Assembly (NCBI GenBank): GCA_963920765.1
Contig: OY987245.1
Span: 2,186,727 to 2,250,726, forward strand
Source: Ulota crispa
Lineage: Eukaryota > Streptophyta > Bryopsida > Orthotrichales > Orthotrichaceae
Reading direction: 5' to 3'
DNA length: 64,000 nt
Made by a program: the position numbers and the translations under genes. The notes beneath the pieces were generated by a model. It was not told where the DNA came from, searched no databases, and saw nothing but the letters and a program-made list of their open reading frames with translations. Of this stretch, positions 35,449 through 48,420 are shown in pieces. Each line of letters starts with the position of its first letter. Positions within the stretch are counted from its first letter, which is position 1.

Positions 35449-36307
35449 TGATGCTTGGACTCTGTTGCAGGATTTCTAGATCAGTCCTTCATTTATCAGG
35501 ATTTTTTTATACTTTTCTGTTCGGTCATCTACCGAGGTTTGGACATTTCTCTGGTTCGAAGTTCATTACTTTGTCCTTTGTCTTGTAAAATTAGTTTACG
35601 AAGCTCTGGTAACGCCAGGCTTCAGAAGTAAAGTGGTGGGATTCTATTGACACTTGGTTGTCATTGTTTTGGATATGACTTTGTTTAATTCGAATGTTAA
35701 GATTAGTACTGAGCGTTCTATGTAGAAAAGTTTTTGTGTTGTTATTGGTTTTCTCTCGGTTATACCCTTTTATTTATGAGTTTTTTTGGTTGAGGGTGAG
35801 ATTTTGCTTCTTTACAGTAGTGGTGTGCTGCTCTTGTGTCTCCGAACTCAATTTTGATAGATGTACTTGCTTGTACCGGGATATTGGATGAAATCGTACT
35901 TTAGAACAAGAAGGGTTTTGTTCGAGAGGCCTCTAGGATTTTGTTCCTTACAAGTACTGTAGGATAGTGTGATAAGTACCTCCACGATTAGTACTTTTGT
36001 ATAAGCTTAACGATAGGAATGTTAATGAAGGTATTTCTGTAGCACTGTTGCAGACGCCTAAAACGTGAGCATGAATGGTGAAGGACATAGTGATATTAAA
36101 GAAGTCAGTGAAAAGGTGTGATTTTATTTTCAGTTATTGGTGATTTGTTGAGAGGAACTTAAGCACATGTTTCTTCATTCTTGAGATGAAGTTTTCTATT
36201 TCCATTTGAACAAATCTTCTATTCCATCCAAATTGACCTGAGGTTCTACTTAACTGCACTTAAGTGACAATTATAAGAGCTCATATCTTACTCATTTGTT
36301 GGTTATG
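35449..36307. other. 3' flank of the LLG gene
   Basis: Contains the presumed 3' UTR. No further gene recognised; short frames at 35694-35891 and nearby have no motif. Confidence 0.5.
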
Positions 36308-36625
36308 TAAGGTAGGAACACCCATAAGCGTTAGTGTCCCCATAATTGTCACCTCTAAAATCTTGGAAAATTTGTGGAAGGAACTAGATATAATTACAAG
36401 GATGTATAACATGTGAACATGAAATCTTAATGTTGGTTATGAGTGCAATGGCAGTTTGCTTTTTAAAAATTCACAGCTTATTCTCACAGTATACAAATAA
36501 TACATTTGATAGTGCAAACTCATTTTTTGTGTGTTCCTAATAGGATCCTATAATTTGCTAGATGTTTATTAGTAGTCATCATGTTCAAAACCCTTAGTTT
36601 GATGCTTATGGGTGCTCCTATCTTA
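36308..36625. mobile_element. TA-flanked MITE, family B, copy 2 (314 bp)
   Basis: The element (36310-36623) starts AGGTAGGAACACCCATAAGC and ends GCTTATGGGTGCTCCTATCT, with TA on both sides. Counterpart of 21989-22308. Only the ends are inverted; the inside is not palindromic. Confidence 0.82.
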
Positions 36626-37230
36626 GTCATATATTCAAACTGATGACATATGTCATGACAACCATCCAAAGTTCAAGAAAAGACTCCATTGTGGGCATAT
36701 GTTATTGTGCGAAAAGGAACAAGCAAGGGTAGAAAAAAGATCAAGAAAGTCAAGAGGCAAACCTTGTTTTGAGGATAAAAAATAGATATGAAAAGAAACG
36801 TGGAGTACACAAAATACTTTTATGCATTGCTTCACAAAAGGATTACATTTATTTTTATATATTTCTTTCAATTTTGTTTGAATGCCAAGTAGAAGCCATA
36901 CCTAATCATTTAAAATCTAATTAAGTTAGTTGCGGGGTTTTTTTTTATTCCCCTACTTCAAATCTTACTAAATCAGTTTTGAAGTTTTGAAAATGGAATT
37001 GAAGTTGCTCTAAAGGTGGTCCTACCTTGAAATACTTTGTTTCCAACTCATTGAAAAATTCAATGGGCGTCTATGCAACAAAAGATGTATTTAGAACAAG
37101 GTTAATACCAAAAAACCTTGCTTTAGAGATAGCATCTATTTTAACCATTTTAATGACAATAACTAACCCACAAATTTCTTTACAAAAATGCTAACATTTG
37201 AATGTTTTCCAATGAGATGTGCATACAACA

Positions 37231-37487
37231 AACCCCATATTAGATAAACTGGGAAAAATATTATAGTCTAGGACTTTCACTATTTTTGTTATTATGTAAA
37301 ATTTAGCATATTACCAAAAAACAAGTGTGCACTTTCTTGTACAATAGTGAAGTCTCAATGATTGCCTTCAAGAATTTCAAACAATTACAACTTTGAGCTG
37401 TAGCTATGCTTACATTTGCTGTATGTATGTTTAAGGTGGAGTACAAAATGATCCCTCTGTTTTTCTCAATTTACCTACTATGGTGTT
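37231..37487. mobile_element. MITE, AACACCATATT family, copy 3
   Basis: Left end AACCCCATATTAGATAAACT, right end CTACTATGGTGTT. AACA lies directly outside both ends, a possible 4-bp duplication. Contains GGTGGAGTACAAAATGAT in common with the copy at 52311. Confidence 0.6.
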
Positions 37488-38387
37488 AACATGAGTAATT
37501 CTTCAATTGCTTATTCCTTAAAAAGATTTGCATTACTTTTGAGCAAAAAACTTTTTCATAAAAAAACTTGTCTAAACAATGAAATTAAATGTGACATAGA
37601 GCTATTGAAGCTTTGAACATTGCATTAACAAAGTAAAGAAATGAGCTAGATAGATATCTTAGCAACAACAAAGATACAATTTTGTTCAAGGTTGTGTCCA
37701 AAACACAAATTTTATACAAAAATTGACTACTCCAAAGTGGAGTTTGAGAATTCTCTTTAGGAAAATTATGTCCATGTTTTGCAAATATATAGCACTAGAC
37801 TTTAATCACAAATGGCAACGTGAAGAAGAAAAAAACAGGTTATATGCAAATTAAAAGAGAACAATTTCTTCAAAAAATAGTCTTCTTGACTTTTTGTTAT
37901 TATTTTTGCATCGAAGTTTGTTGTTTGCAAATTACTTGTTGTGTGCTTTAAGGTTGCTAAAACCTTGAAACCTTTTCTTACCATGATGCTTTCAATTATA
38001 ATAAAGTGAACATCCATCCATGAACTTGTTTGTTTTTATGAGCACAATATGCTTTGGCATTTCAAATTCCATTACTTTGCATGTCATCTTGTAACTTTTT
38101 TCCTAGAGTGCTGTACATTGGAAAGTGACATTTGAGCTTTGAAAGGCAAAGTTTTTCTAGGCAAAATATTCAAATCCCTCCAATACAAAACTTGGGCAAA
38201 TTCTATTATGTATATCTATAAAAAGGAGCCAATTGATACTATAAACTTAGCAAGAGCACCAAAAACTTTTGTTCACAATTTCACAAACAAGCTGCTTGAT
38301 TTTTAACATAAAATGAAAAGCCCTTGCAAGCTAAACAACAGGGCTACCTTGAAGTAGTGAAAGATGATTAATAATCAATTAAGAAAG
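37488..38387. other. AT-rich intergenic DNA
   Basis: No gene or structured repeat recognised. Confidence 0.5.
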
Positions 38388-38806
38388 GGCATTGATATGT
38401 GTACCACACCCTTTGAACTACTGTATCACACTCCTAGGGTATGTTTTAGATTTCTAGCATCAAAAAACTGAATTTGAGAATTTTGAATTCAGGTTTGAAC
38501 TTAGAGACCATGATTTAGCCTAGAACCATGAAAAAATTTGTAATTCAACAACACCTAATGAAAAAGCTTATCTTTTTTTACAAACAAAAATATAAGTAAC
38601 ACTTTTTCCCTAGTTAAAATTTTTCATTGGGAGTTGTTGAATTGCATCTTTTTTATGATTCTAGACTAAATCATGGTCTCTAAGTTCAAACCTGAATTCA
38701 AAATTCTCAAATTCAGTTTTTTGATGCTAGAAATCTAAAACATACCCCAAGGATGTGGTAAAGTAGTTCAAAGGGTGTGGTACACATATCAATTCCCATT
38801 AGGAAA
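38388..38806. mobile_element. Mutator-like foldback MITE, 9-bp duplication
   Basis: The element (38397-38797) has arms of about 190 bp: GGGCATTGATATGTGTACC at the left against the reverse complement GGGAATTGATATGTGTACC at the right, continuing through CACACCCTTTGAACTAC and CAAAAAACTGAATTTGAGAA. ATTAAGAAA precedes and ATTAGGAAA follows, a 9-bp duplication with one mismatch as expected for Mutator-type elements. No transposase. Confidence 0.82.
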
Positions 38807-39088
38807 TTGTGCAAAGATTTGGAAGATCCAAATGGTGTGAGTACCCCTCCTACAAAAAGTAGTGACACATTCCTATAGAAAAGAGTGCTCAGTCTCATTA
38901 TATTTTTCTTGTATTTTGGATACGCCCCAAATAGGCCTCAATGTGGCTATAGATGCGCATGTGGTTGCAATCCATGAGCTTCTCAAATCTCTCTTCCAAG
39001 CTTATCCAATGCAAGTGTATTTGGTGGCATTGCTGCTTATGAGTGTGGCTTTGAAGTCGCCTAGAAATCCTTCCTTCCAAAGTAGGTA

Positions 39089-39310
39089 TAAGGTAGGTAT
39101 ACCCAATCTCTATAAGGAACCTAATGCTGTCACTATGTATACACAATGTTTATTTTAGAACCCAATTCTAGGTACTCCATAGATAGTTTATTTTTTGTGT
39201 CATAGAAGACAAACTATCTATGATTTACCTAGATTTGAGGTAAAAATGAACGCCTTGTGTACATAGTGATGGCATTAAGTTCATGATTGGGATTGGGTAT
39301 ACCTACCTTA
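39089..39310. mobile_element. TA-flanked MITE, family A, copy 2 (218 bp)
   Basis: The element (39091-39308) begins AGGTAGGTATACCCAATCTC and ends GGGTATACCTACCT, with TA on both sides. It is inverted-repeat nearly throughout; the central arms differ from copy 1 (31892-32115) but keep the same layout. Confidence 0.85.
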
Positions 39311-40180
39311 GTATAAGTTCAACTTTGGATCCTTGTGTGTACAATTGAGAGTTTGTGGAACTTAAGTTAGACTCCATTTGTGAACTTGCAATGTCAAAAC
39401 ATGTGCCCACATGTAAACATAAAATGACTGCAATGGTTTCTTACAATTACACCTAATTTTCTTTTTTAATATTTTTCTTGCAATCTAAAAATTATTGGCA
39501 ATACCTTGGATGTGGAGACCTAAAGCAAGAAAAAATGAGAAGTCTTAAATACTTTATCAACAACATAGGGCAAAGAGTGCAATTGCTCAATTACAATAGC
39601 TATGGGAAGAAGTTGTATGTAATTTTGACTAATATAATTATAACATGTAAGTAAATATATGAAGGCAAGACAAATTAAGGCCAAAGCATTTGCATACTAG
39701 AGCATTATACTATGTTAAAGAAGGTTGGATTAGGATCTTTTTGACTTGAACCTCAATTCTCTTGTGCCAAACCTCCAAATAACATAGTAGCTTGCTCTAG
39801 AAAGCAATCTTGGGACAAAAAAATAATTGTGCCTTTTTAAAACTTGGCTCTACCCACAAATAATGAGATTTCCATAAATAGTTAACACACTTTACAGTGA
39901 TTTAAAGAAGCTTCTTGCTTGTACTTGTGGAAGGTGATGTTTTCAACCATAAATTAGAGGAATATTTGTTTTGTTGACTTTCACTACAATGTTACATAGT
40001 GTAAAAATGATGGAGCTTGCTCAATGCAAGGTCAAGCAAAGTCTTGGATGGCACAAACTTCTATGGACTCATGATGTGAATGCTTTTACTAGAAAACCAA
40101 ATATTTCTTCATATTTATATATTCTACCAACATACTCTTGTCAAGAATAGTTAATACTTTTAGTACCTCACCCAATATTA
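39311..40180. other. AT-rich intergenic DNA
   Basis: Nothing recognised. Confidence 0.5.
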
Positions 40181-40829
40181 TTAACCCCTAAATGCCCAAG
40201 GCCTTTCTGAACTTCTTCGCATTTTCACGAAAGTGAATAATCAACCAACTATTTCAAAAATCTCATCAAGTTATTTTAAACAGTAACTGTACAAATTGAA
40301 ACTTGACATGTTCGAGATTACAGAGAAAAAGAAAACACAACATCACTTATAGTTTGAAAGATTATAACGTTTGAACATGAGGGTGTTAAAACTACAAAAG
40401 TGATTTGAAGTTTTCTAATCTTCATTTCACATGTCAAATCTAAAAAGTTGGTCATCAAAAAAATGTGAGGTTTAAGGTCATTACATGTTTAACCTCAACC
40501 AATTTACGATTTTCAAAATCTACTCATGCATTTTTTTAAGTGGATTTCTAATGTGGATTTTTCTCCAAGCTCTAGTGTGTTTGAGGCTCATTTTCAAGAT
40601 CCTCCAACACTAGAAAACTCAAGATTGCAGTGGACACCCTTGTACAAAATCTTGAATGAAAAAATCATGAACATTCATTTTCATAATCAGATTTTTGATA
40701 CTGAAAATAGACTTCAAAACAAACTTGTGTTCAAAAGAAAATACCAAAAATAGTGATTTGATAAGATTTTATATGTCTTCAAAGTTTTGCAAACACCCAA
40801 ATTGGGTGCCCTGGGCATTTAGGGGTTAA
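40181..40829. mobile_element. TTAA-flanked CCCCTAAA element, 650-bp subfamily, intact ends
   Basis: TTAA at 40181-40184, CCCCTAAATGCCCAAGG from 40185, CTGGGCATTTAGGGG to 40825, TTAA at 40826-40829. The terminal 14 bp are perfect inverted repeats. The inside matches the older copy at 4164-4830. Confidence 0.85.
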
Positions 40830-41652
40830 GCAAGTTAGCACGTCCTTACAATAAATAGTCAAAGTTTTTTTTTTTTTGCAAAAGTCAAAATTCTTACTTT
40901 AAGAAAATAGAAATTAGCAAACTACACTACTCAAACACACTATTCACCAATAGCACACCCCCAAGCATAAATCAAAAATGCCCCCCGCATCCTTCATGTC
41001 TATTAGTCCTAGTCTTTTGAGAATTATCTCAAAGGGACCTAGTAGTGCCAAATTAAACACAAAAGTGACCTTGTCCTTGATTTGCCATTCACTGATTGTC
41101 ATTCCCTAGCTAACAATTTCGTAGTAAATAGACAACCTGAGAACAATAGATCGTCACCAAAATTGATGAAACTTATATACTTGCTCCGAGCTATTTTCCG
41201 AACCTTGATCCTATGATACGAGAAATAGCAAGAGATGGTAACAATGACAAATGCTTGAATCACAACAAAATTTTGAGAGCTGTGCTTTTTATCATTCGTA
41301 GTAACACTGCCAAATGACTATCTGAGGAATGCAGAATTGTCTTCGTGCTGTTGGAGATCTTTCTAAGCTGTCGTCACAATATCTAGTTTTCATGTCAGGT
41401 GTCCAGATTATGTCCGGGTGACCTATTCAAAGGTCATTCTGTGAAAAAATGAGACTAAAATATTTACATAGATCCAGGCATGCATCGAGATTTGAGCGAT
41501 CAGCCTCTGTAGTCTGTCCTTGGGTTCTTGAAGTCGACTCAAGTGCACATGGATAACGCTAACAAAATCTCACCATATACTCTATAAGCAAGCCATGACT
41601 TAAGCAAACTACTTTCATCAATGCGCACGATCAGCGACTCATGACTTCTTGA
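40830..41652. other. 3' flank of the MBD gene
   Basis: Includes the presumed 3' UTR of the - strand gene that ends at 41653. No other gene seen. Confidence 0.45.
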
Positions 41653-43487
41653 TCATCGAGTACCTCTGTCGGTCTCCAATGTCTCCCTTTTAACTGTCAT
41701 GAGCGGGCGATGAGGTGCACTCTTTGTAGCACGTACCTTCTCCGGATAGGGTTTATCTTGACGCAAAGCACTTGACTTCGATGCAGAAAGCTTTTCTGAC
41801 TTCACTGGAGTTCCAGTACCAAGAAGAGGTCGAGGACGCGGCGGTTGGCCATGACCTGGAGCTTTGGCACGCTCAGGGTTTGGTATGCTACCTTTCATAC
41901 GTTTACGAGGCTCGGGGCCGGGCTGTGTTCCATCCTTCATAGCCCTCTTTGAGGATACGCCTGTTCCCATAGCTTCCGCTTTGCCTTTCGGGCTTGTGAA
42001 AGAGAACTGACAAATTTTTGCGTCAATATCAGGATGCTCTTCTAAATACCTGTACACATAAAGTTTAGAGCAGAATTGATCTCAGTATAGTCCATATAAG
42101 AAAAATTAGCATTGGACACAGCGCCCATGAACTCCGACGTTAATTTTGACAAGCATACTGAAAGAATGAGAATCCATAATGATGCGGAGCAACTAGTTAT
42201 CAAAGCATAGAAAAGAACTGGACAGAATAGACAGTGGACAGACGGTAGGTGAGGCGAGCACTTACTTCAGGACTTGAACATTAGAGCGTAGGGTTTTCCC
42301 ACACGGTGTTTTGTAATAGCTGAGGAAATATACAGAATTAGGGAATGTAAGCAAGCAATAACAACAGCCTCCGTTCACAAGCAAGAAATAAGACTTCAGT
42401 ATTGCTGTCAACAATTGCTCTGTGCTCTGTACTAATGCTTTCATGCCAACTCTGATACTGCATGCTGAACAGATAATCCGCAGTAGACAAGAGAATTTGA
42501 ACTGAAAGCAATCCAAATATTAAACATCAGAAAAAAGTTTGGTTTGAAGTAGTGCAATTTCTAATATGGACAGAACAAGAAAACTGTCATGTATTGTCAA
42601 TGAGGAACCTCGAAGCTTTTGAGGGGTCAGAACTCACATATCAGCAAATTTCTTAGCGTTCTCGGCTCGAAGGACAACTTTTCTGTAAAATCCTTTTGGA
42701 GGACAAGGAATGTTGTGCTTATCAATTGCCCACAATACGGTAGGTTCATTCTCGTCAAGATCCGCGGGAGCATCGCAAGTTATGTCCTTTTTCCAGTCTT
42801 GGGCGGCGGCACAAACGAATGGCTGCTCCAGTATATGTTCACCTATAGCCTCGTACTTCTCCTTTGACGGTATAATCCTCCATTTAAAGCAAGAGTTACA
42901 TTGAATTGCATATGTCTCTACTCCCGATGACATCCATCTGCCCATGTACAAAACGTGTCGTCAGTAACCACCAGGCTGATGCAGAACGAGCAAGAGATAT
43001 GGTTCTATGCTCACCAGTCAATGCACAATATATATATATATATATATACGTAATAGTTATGCTTAATTGTGAGAAGGAGAGTTTCAAGATCGTATAATTA
43101 GTTTGACGAACATGTCAGGAAGAGAGTAGAACAAAGACTAAGTATTAAGCATTAGCGAAGAGTTTGAGAGTGAAAAAACGGCAGTACAGCAAATAAAAGA
43201 GATGCAAATCTGTAGCGGTGGTACCTAGGAGCATCGTGCTCAGAATCAGAAGCCTCTGTTGTGTCCTTTTCTGCTACACCTCCCTCCTCTTCCCTGTCTA
43301 TTGTGCCTATATCAGAAGTGTGTTCCGCTCTAGCCTCTACTTTCTCCGTTGATACTCCGCCAGTAAGTGGCGCTTCATCCGAGGTGCTTTCAACCGTTGA
43401 ATCTTTCACGTCTACATTTATATTGGTTTTCACGACAGCCAATGGTACAGGTTCATTTGAAACCGCTTCCTGCTCTGAGCTTTCCAT
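41653..43487 (-). CDS. CW zinc finger plus methyl-CpG-binding-domain protein (MBD2/MBD4-like)
   Basis: A nuclear chromatin protein of about 337 residues, like plant MBD1/2/4/12, which pair a CW-type zinc finger (a histone-tail reader fold) with an MBD. Exons: 43487-43225, 42937-42638, 42319-42266, 42049-41653, all joining in phase 2. The N-terminus (1-87) is acidic and disordered. The CW domain follows: YAIQCNSCFKWRIIP, then FVCAAAQDWKKDITC, giving the C..C...C...C set with the expected tryptophan. The MBD starts at WAIDKHNIPCPPKGF and runs through KFADIYYKTPCGKTLRS to LEEHPD and CQFSF. The tail is basic and proline-rich, with KRMK and RPRP. The frame stays open upstream of the chosen ATG to an acceptor at 43519, so a coding upstream exon is not excluded. 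Methyl-CpG binding cannot be decided from this sequence. Confidence 0.88.
43030..43049. repeat. (TA)n microsatellite in the first intron of the MBD gene
   Basis: About ten TA dinucleotides. Confidence 0.85.
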
Positions 43488-43518
43488 CTTTTTGTCGTCC
43501 TTGATGCTCGCAACTGAT

Positions 43519-45809
43519 CTGACAAACAGAAAAATGTGCTTCCTGGATGTTGAGCTTGTCGAAAGAGCAAGGTAAGAACTCCAGTATACCGTTATTCAGA
43601 AATTTTCCCCGATAGAAACTATAATAAACTGTATGATGTAAACTGCCTACTTTCCAACCAAATGAAAAAGAAGGACCAAATGATAAGCCAATACAACTAT
43701 TTGGACTATATGGAATGTATATCCCGCTGATTCAATGCACTACAGTTTGAGTATCTTCGCACTGAAAGACGTCAAGGACGAAATCCAACGATCAACGAGC
43801 TAAAACCAACCGAACCTGCTTGCCAGCAACGACAAGTTTTTTGAAACTCATAGAGAGGGACCCGGACCTGAATACATCCTCAAAATAGTTCTAGGAGCTA
43901 TTCAATGCATCCAGACCTGGACCCTAAATAGTTGCCAAGACCACCAATTTCCGGGCTAGTCCCTGTTCTGGTCCCAAAATCTCAACATGCCTACAACTTC
44001 GCCCGTTTCAGCATTATTGAAACAGAGGTGCTCTCCAGGAATATGGACTTTGTGGCAAACCTTCCCATGCCGGGAATTTGAAATTTCAGGGATAAAACTA
44101 GTCATTGAAAAGCAAGAACATTCCGAGCTAATTAATTGTATTGAAGCATAGTTAGCTACAATAAGAATTTGTTATCTGCACTAAAAGCAAGTTCTAAATT
44201 GTTTAAGTTGCACTTCACACACTCCAAGCTACCTTAGTTTTCTCCATACGATGTAATTAGAGACTACGACATTTTCAATTAGGCTCTCCCTGCAGCTATA
44301 GAGGATGGTTCGAATATTCCATCCAGTCAATGGCTAAGTAATCCGGAAAACGTCGAAAAACTTCACCTCCATGATGAGCGTGCGACAGAGGCGAGGTCAA
44401 TCAGAAAACCAATGAGGAATAGCTTCAGGGAGCAGTAATGCAAGAATACTCAACTGATAGTAGTCAGCAATAGCACACAACTGAGTTACAGCAAACCTGA
44501 AATCCAGAAATCGAATCAAATAAATGCCAAAGTAACCACTTTGTGAACTCCGAAACTCAACGAACTGACCACACGATAATTTCTCCTCTACACGGTAAAA
44601 AATAACCGCAACCTCACCGACAGAATTTACAACCATCTGCTTAATATTCCCTTGTCCACCACTTCCCACCTCCTCGAGCGTAACATACATTCTTGTAACG
44701 CGCCACCATTGTAATCACATTGCACTGACGTAAATTCGACAGGCATGGACACAAAGTACATCGCCAAAAGTATTGTTGTCCAAACATCCTCAAAAACAAA
44801 ACAAAAAGACTGCAGCCACAGAATTACTGTATTGGCGCATTCTCCAAGAGCTTCACGCCAGTTAAATTTAAAAACTGATTCCAACTCACCTGAAGAACTC
44901 TTCAATCTAAGGACTCGAAACCATGAGTTGACTCAGTTGAATCATCGCTAGGAACTTGCGGGAGTTCTGTCCCTCCAATAAAAACGCATCGCACGTTACG
45001 TTACGTTCCAAAGCATGACCAAGGTAGAAACTTTGAGATGATACTGCGAAAATCACGAATGATCAAAACTAAAAGAGACGTAGTGGATTACATTGCTAAG
45101 GAACGTCTGGAGAAACTGACCAGCAGCAGCTCTCCGTTGCAAGAGCGCGAACCGCGAACCTCATGCGCCTCCCATGGCAAGCGTTTCCCAAAATGCGACT
45201 CGCACCGCCCGGGACGCTCACCACCACCACCACTCACACGTTTCAATCCATCTGCACCAGTACAAGTACAGTACAGGGCGCGCCCGGCCACCAGTGTCAC
45301 AGTCGGCCCCCGTGGGAACCGAGCAGGTCGAGTGGCCACGCCTTTCGTGAAGATCCCCGCCTGAAGAAACTGAAGCAAATGGTGCGAGTATGCGCTACTA
45401 ATTTAGAGCTCGACGCTCCGGACGACGAGGAGCACAGTCATTAGGGTTTGGGCGAAACCGGTTTGATGACGACGGTATGTTCTGACAAGTGGAATGGTCC
45501 AGAAGAATCATAAACCAAGCTTAATTTAGACGCAATACCGGTATCTCTACTTAATGGAAACACTACGAGGAACCTGGGAGGTTGTGCATGGAGGAGGTAC
45601 TGTCAGTACTGTATGAGTCCAGATGAAAGTCATCCACGTGTAACGAAATCTAACGAACGATAGTTTATTGGCTCTGGACCAAAGGGGCTAGCTCAGTGTT
45701 TTTTTTTTTTTTTTTTTTTTTTCTCACGAGGCCACCTTGTCAGAATATGAGCCAATGTACCTCCCTCCCTCTCAGAATTCTCCATTTTTGAAGGATACGT
45801 GGCTGGTGT
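43519..45809. promoter_or_regulatory. 5' flank of the MBD gene with a GC-richer CpG-containing block
   Basis: From about 45090 to 45480 the DNA becomes clearly GC- and CpG-richer than its surroundings, with overlapping open frames on both strands and no known domain. That fits a promoter or untranslated first exon for the - strand MBD gene, or an unknown divergent transcript. The stretch from 43520 to 44400 looks like intron or leader. A run of about 25 T lies at 45700-45722. Confidence 0.35.
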
Positions 45810-45829
45810 TAGGTGAAAAAAAGTAGCTA

Positions 45830-46251
45830 GCCACTAGCTACACCCATTAGCGTGAATGTCCTCATGTGGTCACTGGCAATGTCAATGAGTGACAGATAGA
45901 AAAGCAAATAGTTATGGGTGATCAAGTGATGGTTGTGAGTGACAAAATGATGGTTATAGGAACAAAGTGGTGGTTTTGAGAGACTAACATGATAATTTTG
46001 AGTGTCCCATCTCACTATTTAAGAACCAAATAAGTATATTTTTTAGCATCTCTTACACACAACTATACAATTTTAATGATTTGGACTTTGAAAAAGTCTT
46101 CGTGAACAAATGCTTGCAATTGGAACTTTGAAATTGATGCCAATATTTTTGGTTTATTCTTCCTAATTTGACAATATTATTTTCCAAATTCATCAATTGA
46201 TTTTCCTACTCCAAACTCCTTAGTTTGATGCTTATAGGTGCTGCTACCTTA
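45830..46251. mobile_element. TA-flanked MITE, family B, diverged copy
   Basis: The left side TACACCCATTAGCGTGAATG and the right end GATGCTTATAGGTGCTGCTACCT followed by TA match the termini of family B. The inside contains degenerate GTGATGGTTGTGAGTGAC-like repeats (45890-46010). The left boundary is approximate. Confidence 0.5.
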
Positions 46252-48420
46252 GTAGGTTTGAAAACAAGGTGTTTTCCATGCAAAAATGGGAAACATTTCA
46301 TGCGTAGTCAAGTCTAAAAGTTTTGCGCTTTTATCAAGGTGTGTAAAATGTGCAAGCATGGCTTGAAAAAAAATTAGAAGCATGGACTTGTTCAAGTGAG
46401 ATAATGAAGAAATGACAAGTATAGATCTTGAAACCCCCATTACATTCAAAATGCTTAAAAACAATTTTTGTACGTTATTTAATTATATAATATTTTGAAC
46501 TTTGCATGTATCATGATTTTATGCTGAGCTATAAACCAATTTGGATAGAGGTAGAAAAAAGAATTTTCTTTTGTAAAAATACGAGATTTAATTTTGGAAT
46601 CTTTTGAACCATAATTTATTTTGCTTTAAAAAGTTCTAGATCCAAATGCTTCATCTGCTTAGGCACACTTAAAGATTAACCATGAAAATTTTGGGTGAAA
46701 AATGGATGAAATATTTAAATAATACTATAAAAAATAGATGTGTCAAATTTTGGATGAAATTTACTAATAGTAATTGATTCTATGATTGATATGCACATAT
46801 AAATGATTTACATGCATTACAAAGAGTTTGTTACTCAACTAATAAAGAGGACAAAAAACATAACAAGGAAAACAATCGTTACCTTTGTTCTCAAATAAAA
46901 CAAGCACTTAGATTACAAGAGATTATATTTTTGGAGTATTGAATTGTTTTATGAATAAATTATGTACTCAAACTTTGTCTAATTAGCTTTTTTTAATGCA
47001 AAATGTTGTCCCTTATCCCTTGCTATCAAATTGCAACAAAGAAGGCATTTGTTGACTCCCATCTTGTTTTTATGCAAGTCAAGCCTTGTCATTTTTTGAT
47101 AAAAAATTGTAAGAATATGAAGCTTTTTAATACTTTGTGCAATAGATAAATATTGTTTGTTTTTTATAATAAGTTGTCTAATTACAAGATTGGAAGTATT
47201 TTGTATAATATGCAAGCATTTGCCACTTCTTCATGATAAATTATTTAGTTATGAAGATGATTGATATTGTACAATGAACAAGCATCACTTCAATTCTTGA
47301 GTATAACTTGATGGTTACTAGGTTGATGGGTAATTTGCATAATCAACTTGCATTAGTCACTTTCCAATGATATGATGGTATGTTAGAAGGTTGACGATAC
47401 TTTTATACAATAATAATGTATAATTATGTTACTTTTTGAAAATAAGTTGGTGAACTCATTGAAACTTTGTAATAAACCAACACAATCATGTCTTTGTTTA
47501 ATGATAAATTGTTCAATAGCATGGTTGATTGGTCGTTTCCACACCAAACATGCATCAATCACTTTTTGACAAAAATTATTAAGTTATCAAGTGTTCCTAT
47601 TTGCACAATGGGCAAGCATTAGTCATGTCTCAAACATAAAATTGTTGATTCCAACATGATAGAAAACTTGTATAATATAGTCAACTATTTGTTTCATTTT
47701 GGTAATTAGTGTTTAGCTACAAGTGCAACATATGCTTTCTATCAAGCTTTCTACAATGATTACAAATTTGTCATTGTTCTAACATTGGAGTGATGAATTA
47801 AAAAGTCAATAGTTGTTTTGTACAATAGACAAATGTGCACTTAACATTTTTTGATGATGTGCTTTTAAGTTCAAAGGTTGATGTGTATTTTCTACCTTAC
47901 CTTTTTGGAATAATGTTATAAATGAATCATAGTTTTCTCATAAAGGTGATTATTTATCAAAATTGTAAGTTAAATAAAAATCTTTATTGAATAGTCTTTA
48001 CACATATGTGTTAGTATGGAGCACCTAGTTGAACATGAAGTGAATGTATGTAAATTTTTGTGACTTTTAGTTTGTTTATATTTTACTCATAAAGTTCTAA
48101 ATGAATGCTCTAGTAGTTTGATATTTATTGAGCTTACACTTTCCTTTCAATTAAATTTTATCCTATCCAATCTTAATAAATAATGCTATTCTTTAAGCCA
48201 TACCAATCCTAACAAATTTTGATGAGCAACATAATATATCTTCTCCTTCAATAGAATTAAGATAAATTAAAAGCTTGGACTTCAAATCAGCAGTGTTTAC
48301 TCAATTATGATGTTTGATCTTTAGAAGTGCCTTTGCACAAATATCCGGAGAAAATCCAAAGTGAATCTTGGCATTTTCAACATTTTCATGTAGGAAGCCA
48401 CACCATATTTTAATGTATTG
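46252..48420. other. AT-rich intergenic DNA
   Basis: No gene seen. 46690-46860 shares GTCAAATTTTGGATGAAA and its surroundings with 16613-16690. Confidence 0.5.

Noticed and set aside
45038-45444. Overlapping frames of about 100 codons on both strands
   Set aside because: Open in several frames because of local GC richness; no known domain, so treated as promoter or untranslated exon of the MBD gene.
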